A DNA stretch of 64,000 nt from Nitrosarchaeum sp. (GTDB taxonomy: Archaea > Thermoproteota > Nitrososphaeria > Nitrososphaerales > Nitrosopumilaceae). The DNA lies in contig NZ_JAVYIM010000002.1 of NCBI RefSeq assembly GCF_035968265.1, positions 248,001 through 312,000 of the forward strand, read 5' to 3'. Within the stretch, counting starts at the first letter, position 1; the number at the start of each line of letters is the position of its first letter. The notes under the pieces are model-generated. The model was not told the DNA's origin and searched no databases. It was given only the letters and a program-made list of their open reading frames with translations. Shown here one piece after another: positions 44,233 to 51,772 of the stretch. A program made the position numbers and the translations under genes.

Positions 44233-44966
44233 TGGGCGGAAGAGAAGCAACCCTAGTTCTACTAGATGAAAATGGAATTCGTTGTGATGGTAGAAAAGTC
44301 GACGAACCAAGACGAATTATGATTAAGGCTGGCGGATTGAAAAATGCTGATGGCTCAGCATATATTGAATTTGGTGATAATAAGATTTTAGTTGGAGTAT
44401 TTGGACCACGTGATGTTCATCCAAAACATATGTCCAACACTGATACTGGTATTTTACGAGTTAGATATCACATGGAACCCTTCTCTGTAACTGAGAGAAA
44501 AAATCCTGCACCCTCAAGAAGAGAAATTGAAATTTCCAAAGTTATCAAAGAAGCTTTAGAACCTGCCGTTATGTTGGAGAAATTCCCAAGAACTGCAGTT
44601 GATGTATTCATTGAAGTTCTTCAAGCTGATGGTGGTACTAGATGTGCTGCCCTTTCTGCAGCATCAGTTGCATTAGCTGATGCTGGAATTCCAATGAGGG
44701 ATATGGTGGCAGCTTGTGCGGCAGGAAAAGCAGCTGACACAATTATTCTTGATGTTAATAATGAAGAAGACCAAGCAGGACAAGCAGATATGCCTATTGG
44801 ATATATGCCAAGTCTAGAAAAAATTACATTACTTCAATTAGATGGTGTGTTAACACCAGAAGAATACAAAAAATGCATTGAGACTGGAATTAAAGGTTGT
44901 AAAATTGTTTATGAATTACAAAGAAAAGCACTTACTGACAAATATTTTGGAAACGGGGAAAAATAA
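44232..44966 (+). CDS. rrp41: Exosome catalytic subunit Rrp41
   Basis: RNase PH-family subunit with the phosphorolytic site that degrades and tails RNA 3'-5'. The 244 residues carry GIRCDGRKVDEPRRIMIKAG, the phosphate/RNA-binding RREIEISKVIKEALEPAV, the conserved LQADGGTRCAALSAASVALA, and DEEDQAGQADMPI-like NEEDQAGQADMPIGYMP with the catalytic acidic residue. Forms hexameric rings with Rrp42, encoded next. Confidence 0.96.
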   Translation: MGGREATLVLLDENGIRCDGRKVDEPRRIMIKAGGLKNADGSAYIEFGDNKILVGVFGPRDVHPKHMSNTDTGILRVRYHMEPFSVTERKNPAPSRREIEISKVIKEALEPAVMLEKFPRTAVDVFIEVLQADGGTRCAALSAASVALADAGIPMRDMVAACAAGKAADTIILDVNNEEDQAGQADMPIGYMPSLEKITLLQLDGVLTPEEYKKCIETGIKGCKIVYELQRKALTDKYFGNGEK

Positions 44967-45785
44967 ATGACATCTACTAGTGTACTTGATGATCTAAAGA
45001 AATCTCAAATTCTAGAATTATTAGAACAAGGAAAAAGAGTTGACGGAAGAGCATTAGATGAACCACGAAACTTGATCATTGAAACAAATGCAATTCCAAA
45101 AGCAAATGGTTCTGCAAGAGTTCGATTAGGTGACAGTGAAGTAATATGCGGTGTTAAAATTCAACCCGATAGACCTTTTCCAGACATGGGTGACAAAGGA
45201 ATCTTCATCTGCACTGCTGAGCTTTTACCACTTTCTCATCCAACTGTTGAAACTGGACCACCTGGTCCAGATGTTATTGAACTAGCAAGAGTAGTCGATA
45301 GAGGCATTAGAGAAAGTCATATGATTGATTTAACTCAGCTAGTAATTGAAAAAAACAAATCTGTAGTTGGAGTATTTGCTGATAATGTTGTAGTTGATTA
45401 TGATGGCAATTTGTTTGATGCATGCGCTTATGCTGCAACAGCTGCAATTCTCTCATCAAAAACTCCAAAATGGGAGATGAAAAATGATGTGCCAACTTTA
45501 GTTGAAGGAGAAGAATCTGATGTTCCAATTTCTACTATTCCAGTTTCTGTAACTATGGGCAAAATAGGAAATCACATAATCGTTGATCCAAACGGCGATG
45601 AATGGAGCAGTATGGATGCAAGAATTACAATCACTACTGATTCTAATGGAAATATCTGTGCTTTACAAAAAGGAGGAAATGATGGATTTACTTTTGAACA
45701 AGTAATAAAATGCGGTGAATTATCCGTCAAAGTAGGCGCAAAAATAAGAGAAAAGTTAAAACAAGCAAAGGAATCTGGTCAATAA
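44967..45785 (+). CDS. rrp42: Exosome structural subunit Rrp42
   Basis: Inactive RNase PH-like partner of Rrp41. The 272 residues begin with GKRVDGRALDEPRNLIIETN and include ETGPPGPDVIELARVVDRGI and VVDYDGNLFDACAYAATAAI. The catalytic acid pair of Rrp41 is not conserved, as expected. Starts directly after rrp41 and ends 1 base before rpl37ae. Confidence 0.95.
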   Translation: MTSTSVLDDLKKSQILELLEQGKRVDGRALDEPRNLIIETNAIPKANGSARVRLGDSEVICGVKIQPDRPFPDMGDKGIFICTAELLPLSHPTVETGPPGPDVIELARVVDRGIRESHMIDLTQLVIEKNKSVVGVFADNVVVDYDGNLFDACAYAATAAILSSKTPKWEMKNDVPTLVEGEESDVPISTIPVSVTMGKIGNHIIVDPNGDEWSSMDARITITTDSNGNICALQKGGNDGFTFEQVIKCGELSVKVGAKIREKLKQAKESGQ

Positions 45786-45786
45786 A

Positions 45787-45996
45787 ATGGCAAAGCAAAA
45801 ATCACTAAAAGGTTTAGGCGCACGATATGGTATTAAAATTAGAAAACAATATTCAAAAATTCATTTTCAACTAAAAGAAAAAAGACACTGTCCTGAATGT
45901 GGTTCTCAACAGTTTAACCGCGATGCCGTTGGCATATGGTCTTGCAAAAAATGCAGTTTTAAAGTAGCTGGAACAGCATACGATGTCAAACTTTAA
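45787..45996 (+). CDS. rpl37ae: Ribosomal protein L37Ae
   Basis: Zinc-ribbon protein of the large subunit, 69 residues. Zinc ligands are in CPECGSQQFNRD and SCKKCSFK (C-x2-C...C-x2-C), and the N-terminal basic segment is GLGARYGIKIRKQYSKIH. Usual place after rrp42. Its last 14 bp overlap the pcc1 start. Confidence 0.95.
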   Translation: MAKQKSLKGLGARYGIKIRKQYSKIHFQLKEKRHCPECGSQQFNRDAVGIWSCKKCSFKVAGTAYDVKL

Positions 45997-46225
45997 TGCT
46001 AAAATTATTGTTGACGCAAAAGAAAAAACAAAAGCAATTTTTGATTCAATAAACACTGATAATGATTTTTACCCAGAAAACCCTACAAAAACTAACATGT
46101 CATTTGATAAAAAAATTACAATATCTGTAGAATCTGATCATATGCCACATTTACGAGCAAATCTTAATTCAACTTTGAGATTAATTCAGGCAAGCTACGA
46201 TTCTATTGAATCGGTAAAGATATAA
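45983..46225 (+). CDS. pcc1: KEOPS complex subunit Pcc1
   Basis: Dimerisation subunit of KEOPS, which makes the t6A tRNA modification. The 80 residues show the short alpha/beta fold ending in DHMPHLRANLNSTLRLIQAS, the motif shared by Pcc1 proteins. Small archaeal Pcc1 genes are typically found between rpl37ae and pfdB, which supports the call. rpoP, often found here too, is absent because the two genes overlap. Confidence 0.85.
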   Translation: MSNFNAKIIVDAKEKTKAIFDSINTDNDFYPENPTKTNMSFDKKITISVESDHMPHLRANLNSTLRLIQASYDSIESVKI

Positions 46226-46249
46226 TGAAATCCTGGAATTTGTATTAAC

Positions 46250-46681
46250 ATGTCAGCAGGACAAATGCCACCTTGGCTTCAAGAACAACTCATGAAGATG
46301 CAACAATCACAACAAAATCTTCAATCTATAATGACACAAAAACAGCATCTTGAGATGGAAAAAATTGAGACTGAAAAGGCACTTGAGGAATTAAAGAAAG
46401 CAGCTGACGATGATAATGTATACAAACATGCTGGTTCTATTTTAATAAAATCTACAAAGAAAGAACTGATTGATGAATTAGAAGAGCGAAAAGAAATGGC
46501 AAAAACACGTGCGACAGTTCTTGAAAAACAAGAATTAAGAATTAAAGAATCACTCAAAGAACAAGAAGCAAAAATTACTGAAATGATGCGAGGTCCATCT
46601 GCTGGTACTCCACCACCAAAACCATCATCTGGAAGCACACAAATTCCAAAGCCGCAACCCGATGATAATCCTAGAAAATAA
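46250..46681 (+). CDS. pfdB: Prefoldin beta subunit
   Basis: Two-armed coiled-coil chaperone subunit (arms about 5-50 and 75-115, with the beta hairpin VYKHAGSILIKSTKKELIDE between). It makes an alpha2beta4 hexamer with PfdA (14932). The C-terminus is extended by a Pro/Ser-rich low-complexity tail of about 25 residues (STPPPKPSS-like, GTPPPKPSSGSTQIPKP), longer than the family norm. Confidence 0.92.
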   Translation: MSAGQMPPWLQEQLMKMQQSQQNLQSIMTQKQHLEMEKIETEKALEELKKAADDDNVYKHAGSILIKSTKKELIDELEERKEMAKTRATVLEKQELRIKESLKEQEAKITEMMRGPSAGTPPPKPSSGSTQIPKPQPDDNPRK

Positions 46682-46732
46682 TCTTCACGTCCATTTCGAA
46701 AGGATATTAACAAATTAAGAAAATTACATTTA

Positions 46733-47419
46733 GTGAAACTAGAAAACTTACGAATAATAGTAGATGAACGAGAACGTAAGAGTGGGATCCCCGATTTATT
46801 AAAGTCTGTAGGCCTTAATCTTGAAATGAAAACTTTGCCGATAGGAGATTACATTGTTGCACCTGAAACTGTGGTGGAACGAAAAAGTATTCGCGATTTA
46901 CTATCTTCAGTTTTTGATGGGAGACTTTTTGATCAATGCTCTAGACTAAAAGAACACTTTGAATTTCCAATTGTGCTTATGGAGGGAAACGTCGATGAAA
47001 TTGAAGAAATCACTGATAATCCAATGATCTTTTATGGTGCACTATCGACAGTGGCTTTAGATTTTAAAATTCCAATAATCCCCACTCCAAGTGCAATGCA
47101 TACTGCAAAATTGCTTGTTTCATTATGTTCTAGAACTGATGCAATTAAAGGGCCATATCTAAAAAAAATAAAAAAATCAACTGATTTAGAAAAACAACAA
47201 TTATCGTCTCTTTGCAGTTTGCCAGGTGTTGGAGAGAAATTTGCAGTTAGGATGCTTGAGAAGTTTGGAACCCCATTGAAAGTATTTACAGCTACTACCA
47301 ATGAACTTGCAAAAGTTGAAGGACTTGGGGATGCAAGAGCTAAAAAAATAAAAAAAGTACTTGAATCTCAAAGTAAGCACCTAAAAAAATCAGATCAAAA
47401 AACTTTACATGATTCATGA
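46733..47419 (+). CDS. xpf: XPF/ERCC4-type structure-specific nuclease
   Basis: Short archaeal XPF without a helicase domain, which cuts branched DNA and 3' flaps. The nuclease motif GDY (D39) and VVERKSIRDLL (E49, R50, K51, D55) is intact. The C-terminal tandem helix-hairpin-helix (about 155-215) contains LPGVGEKFAVRML and VEGLGDARAKKI. 228 residues from GTG at 46733. In crenarchaeal XPF a C-terminal PIP box binds PCNA; this one ends KTLHDS with no clear PIP motif. Confidence 0.92.
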   Translation: MKLENLRIIVDERERKSGIPDLLKSVGLNLEMKTLPIGDYIVAPETVVERKSIRDLLSSVFDGRLFDQCSRLKEHFEFPIVLMEGNVDEIEEITDNPMIFYGALSTVALDFKIPIIPTPSAMHTAKLLVSLCSRTDAIKGPYLKKIKKSTDLEKQQLSSLCSLPGVGEKFAVRMLEKFGTPLKVFTATTNELAKVEGLGDARAKKIKKVLESQSKHLKKSDQKTLHDS

Positions 47420-47452
47420 TACTATTAAATAAATTAACAAATCTGTGTCGTT

Positions 47453-48211
47453 ATGTTAGTCTCAATAAATTGGTTAAAAGATCATTTCTCTGATCACAAC
47501 ATCATACTTTTAGATACTCGTCCAAAAACAATGTTTTTGTATGGTCACATATCAAATTCTCAATCGCTTACAATAGAACAAGTAATCCAATTTGATCAAT
47601 ACGGTTCAAATTTAGTCGCTGATGAAAAAAAAATCACTGAACTTTTTGGCTCACTTGGAATCGATGATTCAAAGACTGTAATAATTATTGGAGATTCTAT
47701 GGATCCGTCTGCAGCTAGAATTGCATGGACTTTTCTTTACTTTGGACATGAAAAAACATTTTTGCTTGATGCAACTATTGTGGACTTGCAAAAAAATGGA
47801 TTTGAATTAACCAAGAAATCATTTATTCCTCAACCTGCAAAATTTACTCCCAAAATTAAATCTGAAATTCGTGTAGATGCTAGTGAACTTAAAGATAATT
47901 TGAGCAAATTTACAGTATTGGATGCAAGAACTCCTCAAGAGTTTATGGGTGGACATATTCCAAATTCAAAATTAATTCCATTTACTGATGGAATATCATA
48001 TGATGGTAAGTTGTTTCAAACTGAGGATTTTTTAGAAAATCTTTTCTCTCAAAGTAATGTCTCAAAAGAAAATGAAATTGTATGTTATTGCATGCATGGA
48101 CATAGAGCATCTAGTTTGTTTTTACAATTGATGATTGCAGGTTATAAAAACATCAAATTGTATGATGGATCATTTGTTGATTGGTATGGAAGGAGATTCC
48201 CCCTTGAGTAA
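47453..48211 (+). CDS. Tandem-domain rhodanese (sulfurtransferase)
   Basis: Two rhodanese folds in 252 residues. The first (about 1-115) lacks a catalytic cysteine and is structural; the second carries the active loop CYCMHGHRAS after VLDARTPQEFMGGHIPNSKL. This is the SseA/thiosulfate sulfurtransferase layout. Likely role: moving sulfane sulfur, or cyanide/thiosulfate handling. A second copy lies at 49574. The last 42 bp overlap the convergent nob1. Confidence 0.88.
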   Translation: MLVSINWLKDHFSDHNIILLDTRPKTMFLYGHISNSQSLTIEQVIQFDQYGSNLVADEKKITELFGSLGIDDSKTVIIIGDSMDPSAARIAWTFLYFGHEKTFLLDATIVDLQKNGFELTKKSFIPQPAKFTPKIKSEIRVDASELKDNLSKFTVLDARTPQEFMGGHIPNSKLIPFTDGISYDGKLFQTEDFLENLFSQSNVSKENEIVCYCMHGHRASSLFLQLMIAGYKNIKLYDGSFVDWYGRRFPLE

Positions 48212-48676
48212 TTTTCTCTTTAGTGGGGTGCCGCACATAGGACACTCTTTTCCAGAAGTATGATTTGTGTGACATCCCGGGCAGTAATGCACCCATTTGC
48301 CCACATCTTGAAAAGTATTTGTCATAATTGGTGATATCTTCAAACCAATATTTTTTGCAACATTTGTGATTGCAAAATCATCTGAAATAATTTCACCTTG
48401 CAGATTGATACACAGTGCAATTATTGAAATATCCTGCTTTGATAGCTGCGGAAAGTCTCCCGTTTCTTTGGCAGATACTATTGCTGCATTTGTTGATTCC
48501 TTGTCTGGATCCATTATCTTTAATCGATTAGTCTCTAAGAGAGTTCCAAGTGCATCCTCATTTTTTTTGATATGTTTTATTTCCTCGTATACTAGAGATG
48601 TTGTGTAGCAATCACTTGCCGATCCAAATGGGACTCCTGCATAAAATGCACTCGCATCTAATATTCTAAAATCCAA
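48170..48676 (-). CDS. nob1: rRNA maturation endonuclease Nob1
   Basis: PIN-domain nuclease that makes the mature 3' end of 16S rRNA. The PIN start ILDASAFYAG and later acidic residues (EIKHIKKNE, then LQGEIISDDFAITNVA) are present. A C-terminal zinc ribbon has four cysteines in YCPGCHTNHTSGKECPMCG. 168 residues. Overlaps nadK by 11 bp and the rhodanese at its tail by 42 bp, one of the longest antisense overlaps in the window. Confidence 0.93.
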   Translation of the reverse strand: MDFRILDASAFYAGVPFGSASDCYTTSLVYEEIKHIKKNEDALGTLLETNRLKIMDPDKESTNAAIVSAKETGDFPQLSKQDISIIALCINLQGEIISDDFAITNVAKNIGLKISPIMTNTFQDVGKWVHYCPGCHTNHTSGKECPMCGTPLKRKLLKGESPSIPINK

Positions 48677-49481
48677 GTTTACTCATCTGTCTCAGTCCTC
48701 GTTTCTTCAATCTAACAAAGACTGCTGGTTTTCTATATTTCTTTATAGTTATCGGTTCTCCATATCCTGCCGATTTTACTACCTGTGCATCCATTACTAT
48801 ACTACAGTCATGGGATGATATTATTTCTATTTTTTCATCTGGCACTACTATTGATTCTAATCTGTAAACTGGAGCTACTGGTGTAATAATCAAAACATCC
48901 AAGCTCTCATGTAGAATTGGACCGCCCAATGAAAAAGAGTGTCCAGTTGATCCACTTGGGGTTGCAATTATGACTCCATCCATCTTCTGCTTAACCGTAT
49001 CATTTTGAAATTTTATCTCAATATCTGCAGTTTTTGTAAGATTTGTCCTGCAAATGTATATTTCATTTAATGCTGGTGGAAATTCTTTACCTCCACATGA
49101 TGCCACTACTCTGGTTCGTTTATCTAAAAAGAACTTGTCTTTTAGAATTTTATCAATTGCATCATCTATCTCATCTATTGTTATCTCAGAAAGTATTCCT
49201 CTGTTTCCTCCTACGTTAATTGTTAGAATCGGAGTTTCATTTTCAAGATATCTAAAAACTCTAAGAGTTGTACCGTCACCACCTAACGTAACTACTAAAT
49301 CTAGATCTTCTTTTTTTAATTCATCTAAGGCTTCTACTTTTTTTGCACCTTCTACTTCTACGGGTGCAATTGTGTATACTTTGGATTTTCTTGCTAGAAA
49401 CTTTTTTGTAATGTCTCTTGCAGCATCTTCAGACTCTTTTGAACCTACTTTACTAACCACTGCGACTTTCTGAAGTTTCAA
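48666..49481 (-). CDS. nadK: NAD kinase
   Basis: Phosphorylates NAD to NADP. GGDGTTLRVFRYL is the diagnostic motif, followed by VNVGGNRGILSEI-like (TINVGGNRGILSEI) and TPSGSTGHSFSLGGPILH. 271 residues, normal. Upstream of nob1 with an 11-bp overlap. Divergent from the 49574 rhodanese. Confidence 0.94.
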   Translation of the reverse strand: MKLQKVAVVSKVGSKESEDAARDITKKFLARKSKVYTIAPVEVEGAKKVEALDELKKEDLDLVVTLGGDGTTLRVFRYLENETPILTINVGGNRGILSEITIDEIDDAIDKILKDKFFLDKRTRVVASCGGKEFPPALNEIYICRTNLTKTADIEIKFQNDTVKQKMDGVIIATPSGSTGHSFSLGGPILHESLDVLIITPVAPVYRLESIVVPDEKIEIISSHDCSIVMDAQVVKSAGYGEPITIKKYRKPAVFVRLKKRGLRQMSKLGF

Positions 49482-49573
49482 CTAGTTCTACTAAATCTCA
49501 TTTAGTTAAAAAGATATTTTTTATTTAATTTGTTGCAAAAACAAATAAGTAAGAATCTAATTTGTAAAATAAC

Positions 49574-50419
49574 ATGAATTACGCACATCCTGAAGTTTTA
49601 GTAGATACAGAATGGGTATCAAAAAACCCTCCAAATACAAATAGAAAATTAGTTGAAGTTGATTATGATCCAGTAAACGGATATCAAAAAGGACACATTA
49701 AAGGTGCATCTTTAATTTGGTGGAAACGAGACATAAACGATCCTGTTACTAGAGATATTATTAATAAAAAACAATTTGAAACACTAATGTCAAAAAATGG
49801 AATTACTGAAAACTCTGAAGTGATTCTTTATGGTGATTTCAATAATTGGTTTGCAGCTTTTGTTTTTTGGGTTTTCAAATACTATGGCCATGAAAATATA
49901 AAAATCATGGACGGTGGTCGAAAAAAATGGGAACTAGAAAGCAAAGAATACACTACAGATGAACCCCAGATTCCTCAATCAACATACAAAGCACAACCGC
50001 CAGATGAAGGACTACGAGCTTATCTATTTGATGTTAGCAGAGCATTAGGAAGAGAAGACACTGTTATGGTAGATGTAAGATCTCCAAAAGAATTCTCTGG
50101 AGAAATTACTGCACCTCCAGAATATCCAATGGAACATGCACAACGTGGTGGGCATATTCCAAAGGCAAATAACATTCCTTGGGCAACTGCTGTAAACGAT
50201 GCTGATGGCACATTCAAATCTGTAGAGCTACTCAAACAAAATTATGAATCAAAAGGAGTAACTCCAGACAAAGATGTTATCTGTTATTGTAGAATTGGAG
50301 AGAGATCATCTCATAGTTGGTTTGTCCTAAAATATCTACTTGGCTACTCAAAAGTTAGAAACTATGATGGTTCCTGGACTGAATGGGGTAACATGATCGG
50401 AAATCCTGTGGAAAAATAA
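49574..50419 (+). CDS. Tandem-domain rhodanese (sulfurtransferase)
   Basis: 281 residues, two rhodanese domains. The first runs about 1-125 (VSKNPPNTNRKLVEVDYDPV), the second carries the active cysteine loop CYCRIGERSS preceded by MVDVRSPKEFSGE. Similar to thiosulfate sulfurtransferase of the actinobacterial/archaeal type. Starts at ATG with a leaderless-looking AT region before it. Next to a small gene and a ferredoxin, which may be linked by sulfur or Fe-S chemistry. Confidence 0.88.
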   Translation: MNYAHPEVLVDTEWVSKNPPNTNRKLVEVDYDPVNGYQKGHIKGASLIWWKRDINDPVTRDIINKKQFETLMSKNGITENSEVILYGDFNNWFAAFVFWVFKYYGHENIKIMDGGRKKWELESKEYTTDEPQIPQSTYKAQPPDEGLRAYLFDVSRALGREDTVMVDVRSPKEFSGEITAPPEYPMEHAQRGGHIPKANNIPWATAVNDADGTFKSVELLKQNYESKGVTPDKDVICYCRIGERSSHSWFVLKYLLGYSKVRNYDGSWTEWGNMIGNPVEK

Positions 50420-50420
50420 C

Positions 50421-50732
50421 TTGTCACTAGACCTTCCAATAATCAAGACAGGATCATTTTATTTCATAAAAGATGGTGTTAGTGATTTTATTTTGGAAGA
50501 CAAAACCAAACGAGGACTAACAGTAAAAGAGACATCAATTGATGAAAAATTAAATATCACAGCTGATAAAGGCATGATTCATGACATGGATGGAATTGGA
50601 CATTGGGTAGCCATTAGATGGTATTTTCCAAAAACCCAATTTAATCTCATTAAAATTTCAGAATATGCTGAAGCAATGGAAAAAAAGTATACCGAATTAA
50701 GAGAGCTTACTTGTCCTGACGACAGTGACTGA
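50421..50732 (+). CDS. Conserved hypothetical protein, 103 aa
   Basis: From TTG at 50421, one base after the rhodanese stop, so co-translated with it. A beta-rich protein (GSFYFIKDGVSDFILEDKTK) with a helical C-terminus ending in an acidic tail and one Cys. No membrane helix. I do not recognise it. Its position between a sulfurtransferase and a ferredoxin is the only functional hint. Confidence 0.6.
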   Translation: MSLDLPIIKTGSFYFIKDGVSDFILEDKTKRGLTVKETSIDEKLNITADKGMIHDMDGIGHWVAIRWYFPKTQFNLIKISEYAEAMEKKYTELRELTCPDDSD

Positions 50733-50768
50733 TAACCTTTTTAAAGAAATTCAATTCATAAAAACCAG

Positions 50769-51719
50769 ATGTCCTTACTTTTAAAAGATCGCGTTTGGTC
50801 AATGGAAGCACCAACTGCAAAACGTGGGGTGTATCCTCTTCATGGATTCAAACTTGGACTTTATAGATTACCAATTAAACTAGAAGACCCATTAGAGATT
50901 AAATCTGTACATGATGGTCTGAAAAAGGCATTTGAAATGGATGCATATGCAGATAGAGTTTTTGCAACATATCGCTGGAAAGAACAAAACATGAAAGATC
51001 CTGATGCAAAGGGATACGAAGAAGTAGAATTGTCAGTTACCGTTGAAATTGTTAGTGGCGAAGTGGTTGATATCATTTATCAAATTTTCCCAATTGAGAA
51101 ATTTGGTGATCCAAATTGGGTTAAAGATTATAGAAAAAAAGCAGATCATTTTGCAAAGATGGTCATTGATACTATCTTGCGTAATACCATCTTGGCAGAT
51201 AAGATGATTTCGTATCTTGCAAAAGCTGAGAAACTTAATCATACTCAAGCAACACAAAGACTAGAAGAGCTTACTCCACTTGCAAAAATTGTTCTTAATG
51301 CTAAACCAAAAGCAACAGAAGCTAATGAAGATGAAATTGAAGAAGATGATGGCGCTGAAATTGAAATTCCAGATGGAGCAAAGCCTGGACCAATTGATGT
51401 TGCTTACAAATCAAAGATGAAACCATCTACTCCTTTTGATGCTAATGGGTATACAATCAAGACTTGGGGCCGAAAAGGAGCTAACAATGGAATTCTTGGT
51501 GTGTGGGGAGAGTTTGTTTCTGTTGATTATGATATTTGTATTGCTGATGGCGGATGTATAGAGGCATGTCCTGTTGGAGTCTATGAATGGTTTGATACTC
51601 CTGGCAATCCAGCATCTGAGAAAAAACCACTCATGTCAAAAGAACCAGATTGTATCTTCTGTCTTGCATGTGAAGGCGTTTGTCCACCACAAGCAATTAA
51701 GATCTTTGAGCAAAAATAA
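50769..51719 (+). CDS. Long ferredoxin with unknown N-terminal domain
   Basis: The last 60 residues are a dicluster ferredoxin (CIADGGCIEACPVGVYEW and CIFCLACEGVCPPQAI), with the long loop and missing fourth Cys of the [3Fe-4S][4Fe-4S] zinc-type archaeal ferredoxins. The first about 230 residues are a soluble domain of no recognised family (SMEAPTAKRGVYPLHGFKLG onward), followed by an acidic linker (NEDEIEEDDGAEIEIPDG). The combined 316 aa greatly exceeds normal ferredoxins. It could be a dedicated electron carrier for korAB or sulfur chemistry. Confidence 0.82.
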   Translation: MSLLLKDRVWSMEAPTAKRGVYPLHGFKLGLYRLPIKLEDPLEIKSVHDGLKKAFEMDAYADRVFATYRWKEQNMKDPDAKGYEEVELSVTVEIVSGEVVDIIYQIFPIEKFGDPNWVKDYRKKADHFAKMVIDTILRNTILADKMISYLAKAEKLNHTQATQRLEELTPLAKIVLNAKPKATEANEDEIEEDDGAEIEIPDGAKPGPIDVAYKSKMKPSTPFDANGYTIKTWGRKGANNGILGVWGEFVSVDYDICIADGGCIEACPVGVYEWFDTPGNPASEKKPLMSKEPDCIFCLACEGVCPPQAIKIFEQK

Positions 51720-51772
51720 GTAAATTATTTTGCAACTATAAATAGCGACTAAGCATTTTGTCAAATTAGAAG

